From NCBI GenBank assembly GCA_034440575.1, contig JAOTOL010001519.1, forward strand, positions 1,103,001-1,167,000: DNA of 64,000 nt. The letters run 5' to 3'. Each line of letters opens with the position of its first letter. Position 1 is the stretch's first letter. Below are positions 10,640-23,300 of the stretch, piece by piece. This DNA comes from Imbricaverruca yamaguchii. Taxonomy: Eukaryota > Arthropoda > Thecostraca > Neoverrucidae. Position numbers and translations under genes: made by a program. The notes beneath the pieces are model-generated. The model was not told where the DNA came from and searched no databases. It worked only from the letters and a program-made list of their open reading frames with translations.

Positions 10640-11136
10640 TGCTAACCCGAGGCTCTTCTTTCTGTTTGCATTCATTCTACTGGAAAATGGTTGGTGAGGC
10701 CAATTGAGAACCTTTTCACCATATATCTGTATTTGAAGATTGTTGAAGGTTGTCTTCGCTCTGCAAAGATATGCTTAACATAGTTCCTCCATTCGTGAAA
10801 AAAGTTCCTTAACTTCCAGAGCATTGGAAACCTCTACCGGCAGTTATCGCCTCTCAGTAGAGTACTATTGTCCAGCCGCTCTCCATGGTCGGGAGCGCTC
10901 GCCATTGTTCTGGCCAGTTTTTCCCGGTCGGATTATGACAAACGAGGACCTCACATGACTGGCGACATCGTTTCCGCGCAATGCTGCAAAACAGTAGCTC
11001 ACGTTCGCAGTCGCAGAACGCCAGGCTAGAAGCTCCGTGCTCGCCTATCGTCGCAGCGAGCGGGCCTGTCGTGCAGTCTCGACAGCCGTGTGCACGTTTC
11101 AGATGCTGTGAGGCGGGAGTGGGGCCGCAGCTCGCA
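10640..11136 (+). promoter_or_regulatory. PDZD8: PDZD8 5' flank and probable 5' UTR
   Basis: From about 10850 the sequence becomes GC- and CpG-rich up to the start codon, as expected for a promoter or 5' UTR. I see no convincing TATA box. An in-frame upstream ATG at 10981 is open through to the called start, so an N-terminally longer form cannot be excluded. It would bury the signal anchor, so I prefer 11137. Confidence 0.4.
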
Positions 11137-11352
11137 ATGGTGGGATCTCTGCTGCTCGCGCTGTTCTGCATAGTGGTCGGCATCGCGCTGACCCTGGGCG
11201 TGCAGTACTATGTGCTGGAGAACTATTTCGACAGCCTGCCCATCGTGGGGCCAACGGACAAGCCGACAGTCACCCACCCTAAGCTGCCCGAGGTGCCTGA
11301 CTCGCGCGAGCCCGCCTCTCGGGCTGCGAACTCGATGGAAGTGGACGAATGC
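11137..11352 (+). CDS. PDZD8: PDZD8 exon 1: start codon and membrane anchor
   Basis: The ATG has a good context (G at -3, G at +4) and opens a hydrophobic stretch MVGSLLLALFCIVVG... of about 25 residues followed by QYYVLENYF, matching the N-terminal ER anchor of the family. Two donors keep phase 0 with exon 2: TGC|GTGGGT (end 11352, used here) and GAG|GTGCCT (end 11292). The anchor is certain in either case, but the last 20 residues are not. Confidence 0.85.
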
Positions 11353-14300
11353 GTGGGTGCATGCGGCCATGTGTGCCAGTGAAGGAATGAATTAATGGGG
11401 AGTGAATAAGTGAGTGAATGTATATGTCAAGTGGTGAGTGGATCAATGGATGAGTGGGTAAATGAGTGATTGATTCATAGATGGACGGACGGACGGACGG
11501 ACGGACGGACGGACGGACGGACGGACGGACGGACGGACGGACGGACGGACGGACGGACGGACGGACGGACGGACGGACGGACGGACGGACGGACGGACGG
11601 ACGGACGGACGGACGGACGGACGGACGGACGGACGGACGGACGGACGGACGGACGGACGGACGGACGGACGGACGGACGGACGGACGGACGGACGGACGG
11701 ACGGACGGACGGACGGACGGACGGACGGACGGACGGACGGACGGACGGACGGACGGACGGACGGACGGACGGACGGACGGACGGACGGACGGACGGACGG
11801 ACGGACGGACGGACGGACGGACGGACGGACGGACGGACGGACGGACGGACGGACGGACGGACGGACGGACGGACGGACGGACGGACGGACGGACGGACGG
11901 ACGGACGGACGGACGGACGGACGGACGGACGGACGGACGGACGGACGGACGGACGGACGGACGGACGGACGGACGGACGGACGGACGGACGGACGGACGG
12001 ACGGACGGACGGACGGACGGACGGACGGACGGACGGACGGACGGACGGACGGACGGACGGACGGACGGACGGACGGACGGACGGACGGACGGACGGACGG
12101 ACGGACGGACGGACGGACGGACGGACGGACGGACGGACGGACGGACGGTTCAGTTGAGTGATTGAGTAAGTTAGTGAAAGAAGGGAAGTGTTTGTATATG
12201 TGGTGCATGCTAGAGGGTGGGGTACTGTGAGAGGAGTGGGGGATCGTGCACAGGTTTCACATGCATATGATCCTGTCATGTATATGTTTCACATGACGCA
12301 AAAGAGATATTAATCGACCAGCTAAGTCTGTTTCTCGTCACCGGGGATAGCCCAGGACTTCCGTGTTATCTTCATGTATGTCCTTGCCCGCCCGATAACA
12401 CGAATTTGACATCTCGTATATACATCTGGTTAGCATTTACCGCTGGATGATCTAGGTTATGCTTGCAATGTTTAAGCTTCAATGAAGTGAATTCCCACTG
12501 GTGATATACAAAGGGTATCAGTGCCAGCCAGCTGCCAGCATCCTTTGCGGAATTGGGGCTGGTGTAGTTCTTAGCCCGACATCACTGAAAAGGTATGCTC
12601 AGCGAGCAATATATTTTAAAATCAGCTGTGTCTGCATGCTTTTGAGGAACCCCGATGCAATTTAGTCCACTATGGTGTCACGGTAGCATTCATTTTGAGT
12701 TATTTCAGACCTTATGAAAAGGTACAACGCAGGATGCTTCCGACCTATTAGTGACTTATCTCTATATATCCAGGGAATATCCGGGAAAATGTCGCCACGG
12801 GATGCTTCTGACATTTTGATGGCATGTCGCGGCGCAGGAACTGGCCGACGAGGTGCGGAAGGAAACGTACCAGAGGAAGGAGACATGTCTGGCCATCAAC
12901 TTGCTGGTGCAGATGCTCTTCGGGGATCTGGTGCACACGCCTCGTCTGCGACATTGGGTCCTCAACAAGATCCACTTGGAGTTCCAGGAACTGATGGCGC
13001 GTACCAGTGTCGGCAAGCTGTTCCATAACATTAGGGTGAGCTACGTTGTGAATTGCACGGTGTGAGATGGGCTTGGCCACCGGGGTCTGTTGCGCCGGCA
13101 CACGTCGCGCGACTGGTGAGGTCCTGGTGGCGTGCAACTCGTGACCGGCCACGGCGTCAGGGTTGCGATCAAGTTTGGGAGGCTGCTGTGGTGTGCTGTG
13201 TGTGGTCATGTGAGCGGATGGGAAGATGTTCTGGTGATGATGGATGATTAGGGAAGACTGTGCATCGAAATGTATTTTCGGTTGGGCGTCGGATGTAAGC
13301 GATGTATTTGATGGCTACTTCAGAAGAAGCAGATAAAAGCGCCAAGGTATATAATCTGTGCGTACCCTCGTAGCATGATTGTGTTTCTGTCAAGTTCCTA
13401 GCAGCTGTGTGATGTATAAGCCTAACCAGGAAATGATGATGTTTAGTGTTAAACCAGGAATGGAAACAGAGGGAATTTAGATTGGCTACATGTTATATAT
13501 CATCGATCTTTAGGTTGCAATTATGTGATCCAGCAAAAGTTCTAAGCACAATATGTGGAATGTGCGAAATTCTTGCACTAAGGCGTATTTTTGACAGTTG
13601 CGTTTTGTTTGGCTTTCCACATTCCCTGATTTGAACAGTGCATGCAAGTGATGACGCGTTGCGAGTCACCTGACTACTGACGCGGCGCGGCAGATAAACG
13701 AGCTGGACCTGGGCGGACAAATGCCCGTATTCAAGAGCGTCACCACACAATACGTGTCGCTACACCCTGTCACGCAGACAATAGAGCAGCTGGACCTGCG
13801 ACTAGATGTCGAGTACAACGGCGGGCTCAAGCTCAGCATCTTAGCCGATATTGTGCTCAACAGGAAGGGGTTCGTCTTCCTCAAGGGTGAGTGTCACGCT
13901 GCCGGCTTGCGTGATGTGTCCTCTGCCACCTTGCACGGGTATGATGTGTGGTGGGCTGACAAGGAACTCAAAATGTACCAGTAGATATTGCTGTTGAATT
14001 GTATCGTTGGATTTGTGCTGAACGATTTATAGGCGACGCGCTAGGATGTGGAGTGTAGGACGCGTACCAGATGGCGAGGGAAACGTGGTGCTGCCATTTC
14101 AAAAATATTGTTCTCGAATAATGACATGGCTCATCTGCACTGGGACCCATCTGACAGATGTTCGCACCAGCCGACACCATCCTCATTTGGCGTCCTCACT
14201 GCCGGATACCATCCTCATTTGGCGTCCTCACTGCCGGATACCATCCTCATTTGGCGTCCTCACTGCCGGATACCATCCTCATTTGGCGTCCTCACTGCCG

Positions 14301-17300
14301 GATACCATCCTCATTTGGCGTCCTCACTGCCAGATACCATCCTCATTTGGCGTCCTCACCACCGGATACCATCCTCATTTGGCGTCCTCACTGCCGGATA
14401 CCATCCTCATTTGGCGTCTCTGCCGGAGACCATCCTCATTTGCGGACACCATCCTCTTTGACTGCCGGACACCATCCTCATTTGGCGTCCTCACCGGCGG
14501 ATACCATCCTCATTTGGCGTCCTCACTGCCAGATACCGTCCTCATTTGGCGTCCTCACTGCCAGATACCATCCTCATTTGGCGTCCTCACTGCCAGATAC
14601 CATCCTCATTTGGCATCCTCACTGCCGGATACCATCCTATTTGGCGTCCTCACTGCCGGAGACCATCCTCATTTGGCGTCCTCACTACCGGAACCATCCT
14701 CATTTGGCGTCCTCACTGCCGGATACCATCCTCATTTGGCGTCCTCACTGCCGGATACCATCCTCATTTGGCGTCCTCACTGCCGGATACCATCCTCATT
14801 TGGCGTCCTCACTGCCGGATACCATCCTCATTTGGCGTCCTCACTGCCGGATACCATCCTCATTTGGCGTCCTCACTGCCGGATACCATCCTCATTTGGC
14901 GTCCGCACTCCTCATTTGTGCCGGATACCATCCTCATTTGGCGTCCTCACTGCCGGATACCATCCTCATTTGGCGTCCTCACTGCCGGATACCATCCTCA
15001 TTTGGCGTCCTCACTGCCAGATACCATCCTCATTTGGCGTCCTCACTGCCGGATACCATCCTCATTTGGCGTCCTCACTGCCGGATACCATCCTCATTTG
15101 GCGTCCTCACTGCCGGATACCATCCTCATTTGGCGTCCTCACTGCCAGATACCATCCTCATTTGGCGTCCTTCCAGATACCATCCTCATTTGGCGTCCTC
15201 ACTGCCGGATACCATCCTCTTTGGGCCGGAACCATCCTCATTTGGCGTCCTCACTGCCAGATACCATCCTCATTTGGCGTCCTCACTGCCGGATACCATC
15301 CTCATTTTGGCGTCCTCACTGCCGGATACCATCCTCATTTGGCGTCCTCACTGCCGGATACCATCCTCATTTGGCGTCCTCGCTGCCGGATACCATCCTC
15401 ATTTGGCGTCCTCACCGCCGGACACCATCCTCATTTGGCGTCCTCACTGCCGGATACCATCCTCATTTGGCGTCCTCACTGCCAGATACCATCCTCATTT
15501 AGCGTCCTCATTGCCGGATACCATCCTCATTTGGCGTCCTCACTGCCAGATACCATCCTCATTTGGCGTCCTCACTGCCGGATACCATCCTCATTTGGCG
15601 TCCCTGCCGATACCATCCTTCACTGCCAGACACCATCCTCATTTGGCGTCCTGAACCGCTCGCCACCATCTCCAGGTACGATGTCAAAACCACAACAAGG
15701 CAGAAGCGCAACCGGAATGCCATGCTTAGGTCGGCATCAATCATTGGCCGGTTTGTCGCTGGGGCCACTTAATCCTATCGGGGGGGGAGCACTAAGTTCC
15801 CCGCCGTGTTTATGTATGCAACTCATAAATGCTTAGGGCGATTATCCTGGGACTTCGTGGTGATTTTCCTTGACAATCGTTTTCACAGGGTACCGTTTTT
15901 TAGCCTGAGTTTCTGAGCGGTTGAAAGGGGTGGAATATTTTTTATAGCTCTGTGTCCAACTGCAGAGGCATCGAGAGAAGTTTGCTTCGGTTGTCCCCTT
16001 TTAACACGCGCACGTCCGGGGGCAGATATCTGCCCCTGCCCCCGGTAGTAGTTCACGAGGTATATTTTTGCACTTTTAATTCAGTAAGATTATGAATTTT
16101 GGCACTGCACGAAGGTTGTACTCGAACACCACCTGCGATTCGTATATTCTGCCATGCACTTTCAGTATCCGTTTTTCTACCATATCAGCATATTGTGTAG
16201 GTGCGTACCAATACAGATGCACCCAATTGGAATTCAATGCATGGGTATGTAATATCGGTAGATGTGGAGGTCCATTTGTAAATCAATGGAATGCTTATGC
16301 TTAAAGCTTAGAATACTTAAAGCCGATTTGACAAGCGTGAAGGTGGTTATTGTCATGGTGGTCTCCTTGTGGTGTGATTTTTTGCAAATTTCGGTCCATT
16401 CCACAGTTAACCGACTTTCGGGCCAGGTTCTGTTGCGCTTCACCCGACGGCCCTTCTCACACTGGGCATACAGCTTCATCGGCGACCCCACGATCGAGTT
16501 GGAGGCGGAGTCGCAGTTCCAGGGTCGGCCCCTGCCGCGCGTTACCGCCGTTATCGTGCGACAGGTGAGTCGGCTTCCGTAGCAGCCGTGGCACGGGCTC
16601 TAGATGGCACGTACACTCCCCTCTCTGCGCTGTACACGGACTCCGGAGTGTCCCGGTTTGTGCTGTCGGGGACTAGGTGTGTGTGTTTGTTGAGTGCGAT
16701 CCCCACGGAGCCATTTACTAGAGCATGTTGGAAATACATTTAGCTGTGAGAAGCGTTGAGAAGCTGTGAGGCCGTCACCAGGTGGTGCATGTCGAAAAAT
16801 ACGTCTTTTTAACACTAGCATTTCAGTTGTGCAGTTTTGCATCGCGATCACACAAATAGTTATATAGTTGTATGTTCCCTCCAGCGCTCATATAATAAGG
16901 ACGCTACCAGTCTTATTTGGCGTGCGTGGACCAAAGGATGATTGGTTGCCTACCTATGTTTAACCGGGGATCATTGAAAGCATAGACAAGAGTTGGTTGG
17001 AGGAGAACCTAAATAGCCGAATTTTTAGGTTTCTGGGCGTGAGCTAGTGTGCTATTTGCACTAACAAAAGCTCACAAAGAATGACTACAAGATGTAAGTA
17101 AATTTGAAATCAACGGTACCCAGGAGCTCAGCTAAAAATAAACTCAATCTAGCCCAATTGAATATCATTTTTCAGCTGGACATATTACCCACATTGGTAA
17201 TACAGACTCACATTGATATTCTGATAGACATAGCTAACAATATATACATATTTGAGGTGCTGAGCGGTATTATAGACAATATGTCACAGCGAGGACATGC

Positions 17301-20300
17301 TGGGGAGGACATTACATGTTCGGAATCGAAGCTTGCTTATAGCATGTCATGTTAAAATCGTTATTTTTGGACTCTTGTGAGCATGGGAGGGGGAGGGTCT
17401 CTCACATCCCAAAAGATGAAGCTTCACTTACGCCCACTAGCTTATAGCTCATAGACCTTGACTCAAGAAGTGGAAGGTCACGTGTATGAGATGAGTCAGT
17501 AAAAATAATGCGGCGGTAAGTTTGTTGTGATGAGGTACCCATGAATCGACTGTCAATCTGCATGAAATGAAGATGTTGGTCGATACGACAAGGCCGACAA
17601 ACTTGTGCCAATTGTAAGCCCAAGGAGTTACCCGTAGTAAGTTATTGACTGCCATGTTCATAAGTCATTCGTTATCGAATGGGTGAGATCTGGGGCAGAG
17701 CTGTTACGTTTTAGCAGCTTTTCGTTTATGGAGCTATGGTCACGATGAAATCACCACAATCGAAGCTCCCGATTCCCAAATAACTAGCTCATCCACAAAT
17801 TATTTCCGGTAAAGATACAATGACGAATCGCATCTATATACTGAACAATTGAATCATTAGCATCATAATCGGGAAAAATTGGCACAAATATTGAACTATC
17901 ACATGAATCTTTGCTCGGTATCGTAATGGAGCGAGATGTCGATTGCAAAGAACCTGTCTGCCGTTACCTGTCACGTGTGACAGGTAACGCTGCGCGTCGC
18001 CGTGCATGGCAGCTGTGAGCATTAAATGTCTTGCACCTTCGATGCTGCAACCTCTTGTCGGCAGATAAAGCGCACGCTGCGGAAGCGCCACACTCTGCCG
18101 AACTACAAGCTGCGCTACAAGCCCTTCTTCACGTCCCGGCTGCAGCAGCTGGAGCGCGATTCACAGCTGCCAGAGCAGCCGGTAGCTGTGGGCCAACTGC
18201 TCGAGGTGACCGTGAAGCGACTCTCCCGTCTGCGACCCAGTGGTGTGCTGCACCATCTTTACTGCCGTCTCGCTCTCGGTACGTCTGTGGCGGCCCAGCT
18301 GCTCCCTTCACGGCCCCTACTGCCGCCTCGCTCTCGGTACGTCTGGGACGGCCCAGCTGCTCCCTTCACGACCCCTACTGCCGCCTCGCTCTCGGTACGT
18401 CTGGGACGGCCCAGCTGCTCCCTTCACGGCCCCTACTGCCGCCTCGCTCTCGGTACGTCTGGGACGGCCCAGCTGCTCCATTCACCATCCATACTGCCGT
18501 CTCGCTCTCGGTACGTCTGGGATGGCCCAGCTGCTCCCTCCACGACCCCTACTGCCGTCTCGCTCTCGGTACGTCTGTGGTGGCCCAGCTGCTCCATCCA
18601 CGACCCCTACTGCCGCCTCGCTCTCGGTACGTCTGGGACGGCCCAGCTGCTCCCTCCACGGCCCCTACTGCCGCCTCGCTCTCGGTACGTCTGGGACGAT
18701 CCAGCTGCTCCCTCCACGGCCCCTACTGCCGCCTCGCTCTTGGTACGTCTGGGACGGCCCAGCTGCTCCCTCCACGGCCCCTACTGCCGCCTCGCTATCG
18801 GTACGTCTGTGGCTATCCAGGTGCTCCACGGCCCCTGCTGCCGTCTCGCTCTCGGTACGTCTGGGACGGCCCAGCTGCTCCATTCACCATCCATACTGCG
18901 GCCTCGCTCTCGGTACGTCTGGGACGGCCCAGCTGCTCCATTCATCCATACTGCCGCCTCGCTATCGGTACGTCTGGGACGATCCAGCTGCTCCCTCCAT
19001 GACCCCTTGGGCGCTGTATGACCGAAGCAGTCGATGCGCCCCTAAGCCCAAAAAACCAACCAACCAACCTCCCACGGCCCCTACTGCCGCCTCGCTATCG
19101 GTACGTCTGTGGTGGCCCAGCTGCTCCCTCCACGGCCCCTACTGCCGCCTCGCTATCGGTACGTCTGTGGATGGCCCAGCTGCTCCCTCCACGCTGGCTC
19201 CATTCCCTACTCCATGCTGCCGCCTCGCTATCGGTACGTCTGTGATGGCCCAGCTGCTCCATCCACGACCCCTGCTGCCGCCTCGCTCTCGGTACGTCTG
19301 TGGCGATCCAGCCTGCTCCACGGCCCCCTGCCGCCTCGCTCTCGGTACGTCTGTGGTGGCCCAGCTGCTCCCTCCACGACCCCTGCTGCCGCCTCGCTAT
19401 CGGTACGTCTGTGGCGATCCAGCTGCTCCCTCCACGACCCCTGCTGCCGCCTCGCTATCGGTACGTCTGGGACGGCCCAGCTGCTCCCTCCACGACCCCT
19501 ACTGCCGCCTCGCTCTCGGTACGTCTGTGGTGGCCCAGCTGCTCCCTCCACGGCCCCTACTGCCGCCTCGCTATCGGTACGTCTGGGACGGCCCAGCTGC
19601 TCCCTCCACGACCCCTGCTGCCGCCTCGCTCTCGGTACGTCTGGGACGATCCAGCTGCTCCCTCCACGGCCCTTGCTGCCGCCTCGCTATCGGTACGTCT
19701 GGGACGGCCCAGCTGCTCCAATTCACCATCCATACTGCCGCCTCGCTATCGGTACGTCTGTGGTGGCCCAGCTGCTCCCTCCACGGCCCCTACTGCCGCC
19801 TCGCTATCGGTACGTCTGTGGCTGGCCAGCTGCTCCTCCACGACCCCTACTGCCGCCTCGCTATCGGTACGTCTGTGGCGATCCAGCTGCTCCCTCCACG
19901 GCCCCTACTGCCGCCTCGCTATCGGTACGTCTGGGACGATCCAGCTGCTCCCTCCACGACCCCTGCTGCCGCCTCGCTCTCGGTACGTCTGGGACGATCC
20001 AGCTGCTCCCTCCACGGCCCTTGCTGCCGCCTCGCTATCGGTACGTCTGGGACGATCCAGCTGCTCCAATTCACCATCCATACTGCCGCCTCGCTATCGG
20101 TACGTCTGTGGTGGCCCAGCTGCTCCCTCCACGGCCCCTACTGCCGCCTCGCTATCGGTACGTCTGGGCGGCCCAGCTGTCCTCCTCCACGGCCCCTACT
20201 GCCGCCTCGCTATCGGTACGTCTGTGGCGATCCAGCTGCTCCCTCCACGGCCCTTGCTGCCGCCTCGCTATCGGTACGTCTGGGACGATCCAGCTGCTCC

Positions 20301-23300
20301 CTCCACGGCCCCTACTGCCGCCTCGCTATCGGTACGTCTGTGGTGGCCCAGCTGCTCCCTCCACGACCCCTGCTGCCGCCTCGCTATCGGTACGTCTGGG
20401 ATGGCCCAGCTGCTCCCTCCACGACCCCTACTGCCGCCTCGCTATCGGTACGTCTGTGGTGGCCCAGCTGCTGCTCCCTCCACGACCCCTACTGCCGCCT
20501 CGCTCTCGGTACGTCTGGGACGGCCCAGCTGCTCCCTCCACGGCCCCTACTGCCGCCTCGCTATCGGTACGTCTGTGACGGCCCAGCTGCTCCCTTCACG
20601 GCCCCTACTGCCGCTTCGCTCTCGGTACTGTCGGCCAGCGCCGGGTGACCAGCCGAGCTACCGGAGTCACTGATGGACCGGTCATCCTCTGCCCAGTAGC
20701 CGAGAGGATGGTGTACGCCGTTGATACGGGTTTGTCACCTCTGTCGTACATCGTAAACCGGAGCCACCAGTTTCCGCTTCGTGAATCCTTCATTGGTTGA
20801 GTGTAGGAAGTGGATGGGCGCAAAATGACCCTAGATGTCGACGCGCCCCTAAACTCCAATCCACCACCGAGTGTAGGAAGTGGACAGCTTAACCTGATCC
20901 CTTCACCTTTTATCGGAGTTACCTATGGATATACTTTCCTTTCTTCTGGAGTGGGGGCGACCCCGGAACACTACTTTGCCCCCACCAAATTTGTTCCAAA
21001 TTTGTTCGCAAGTTTTCTTCATGGTTCGGTCGGCAACCCGCCGTCCAATGCTGTTCATATGTTCATTTAGGAGCATAATTCGGCAAGGCCCAACCAAAAT
21101 TTCACGAATGCATTGATGACCGGGACTCTTTATAGGGAATCAGAACATTAATAAAGAGTTGGCAATTTAGTATGTCAGCATTTCGCGAATGACATTGAGT
21201 TCCTCCGTGAGTATTTTCGCTTGGAGCTTGAAAATAAAGACTAGCCGGGATCGCAAGTTTGCAATTTCTCTTAGGGCTGAACCATCATAGAAGTGCATGG
21301 TCCCAATTTCCTCCTCAAGATTCTCAATATGGTTCTGCTTACACCGAGGTCTCCGGGCGTATTGTGAAGTGTTAATAGTCTGTGCTAGATTCATACATGA
21401 AGTCATTTTATTATCTACAGTCTTGCTGGTGAAATGCTTCAGTCACACACTTGCCTTTTCAACAGCGTTCAATGTCATCTTGGTCGGACATGGATCTGGA
21501 CCTGCTGTTTATTGTTTATTGGGTGGTTCACGACACACTTTATGCACATTCACGGCTAATGGCGCCGCCCACACTGTTTCGCCGATGGGCGGCGGGATTG
21601 GGAAATGTCCCGAGCGGCGCTAGTGTCGAACCCGGGACCTTTGGCACGGATCTGGACCTGCCCTCCCCCATACAACACTTTTTGAGTTGTTCCAAACAGT
21701 TATTCATTGAGCGATTTCGATTAACTTCTTGACAAAAATCTGGTCATTTTTCCTCAGCTTTTTATGCTTGGCACATTTGAGCAAACACCCACGAATTACC
21801 ATTCGCCGCCCCGGCAGCTCAGTTGGTTAGAGCGTTGGCCTGCACCGGTCTTCCCTGTCCTGGCAACGCAGGGTTCGAGTCGCTTCGCGCGCTCGCATTT
21901 AGCCCCCGGCCGGGAGAGTCAGTTGGCAGCTGGCCCGATAAGGCCAAGGACAAACTACCGGGCGGCCGTGTCGGTGCATTGGCGGCACGTTAAACTTTCG
22001 GTCTAAAGTATGCCGTTGAACTGGAATTCATGGATCGGGTGGTGGGGCCGGGGTTCACGCAACAGACTCTGCTTAGCAATAGAACCCTGGCTCATAAAGC
22101 CACCCCAGCAAAAAAAAAAAGAGTCGTATTGATTTTTTAACGCTTCTACATGGCTTCGTATTACAAACGTGTTAGATGTGGTTTTAGGGAGTTCGGCATT
22201 TTGTAGCTTAGAGCGAAGAAATTAATTGAGACGGCGTGGGGACTCGAGAAGCTGTCACAATCACGACAGGCGCTCATCCAAATTGCCATTTGGCGGCCTC
22301 GTCCATTGCGCTGCCAAACGGCTTACAAGGTACGGGTGTGGCGGTGGGCTGTATTATTCCGTCACGGAGCTTGCCTGTTAGCGACTGAGGCCTTGGTGGT
22401 GAGCTGTGTTGCTGGTGTGGCGCGTGACGGCCGCAGCCTGACCGTGCGGCCGTCAGGTGCCGACCCGCTGCTGCCGGACACCTCGCACGTGAGCTGGAGC
22501 CGGCACGAGGTGGCCGTGCCGGCGCACCCGGGCCAGGCGGTCGGCCTCCTGCTGCGCGACACCTTCATCATGGAGAGGCAGCGCAACTGCATCACCATCT
22601 TCATCGTGGTTCACAACGCGCCCGCCTACAAGGCCGGCCTCAAAGGTGACGTCGGTCGGGTCGAGTCCGGGCGACGAGCCGCAGCGTGCCGTGCTGAGGG
22701 TGGGGGGCAGACCAGCTGGCTGGCGGCTATGGGGCGTCACTGTCGCAACAGCTGCTGGGGGTGCTACAGCACCGAAGTGACGCCTTCGTGGCGACGCTGA
22801 GCGACCCGGTGCTGGTTGTGACGCTTGTGTTCAGGTTGTGGTGTTCCGCTGTCTTTTTATTTCTTCCTGATGTTATTTTTGGTTGTCGATCATATGTGGT
22901 GGTGGTACGACTGGTTCGGCGTGCCTGCGTATTCATTTTCTGCCTTGGTGCAATCCGCATTGTGTGCAGTTTTGCTGTCCCCTCTTGGCAGTTCCGTGCT
23001 CCTCTACCTCCCTCTCCCGCCATCCTCGGCAGTGACCTCAACGTCCCTCGCATGGATATAATATGCATCTCAATTCCCGACACTCAGCAATAGCCTGTTG
23101 AGATGCTTGCTAGTTCCATCTCCGACCTGCACCTCCCCCGACGATCCTATCACTGATCCGTACCTTCCCTGCCAATCCAACCACTGACGTGCACCGCCTT
23201 GGCGGCCCCGTCACTGGCTACCTCCTCTGACTGTCCCACCACTGACCTGTACCTGGTGCCAGTCCCGCCACTGACCTGTACCTGCCACCAGTCCAGCCAC

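Noticed and set aside
11279..12279. Long open frames encoding (PSVR)n and (TDGR)n
   Set aside because: They arise on both strands and in several frames from a perfect 4-bp repeat inside PDZD8 intron 1.
14046..15836. 596-codon plus-strand open frame
   Set aside because: Product of the 32-bp minisatellite, which lacks stops in all three plus frames; it lies between exons 3 and 4 of PDZD8.
18240..20673. Open frames of 802, 489 and 457 codons
   Set aside because: Overlapping frames of the 58-bp array; only the part up to 18278 is supported as exon 5.
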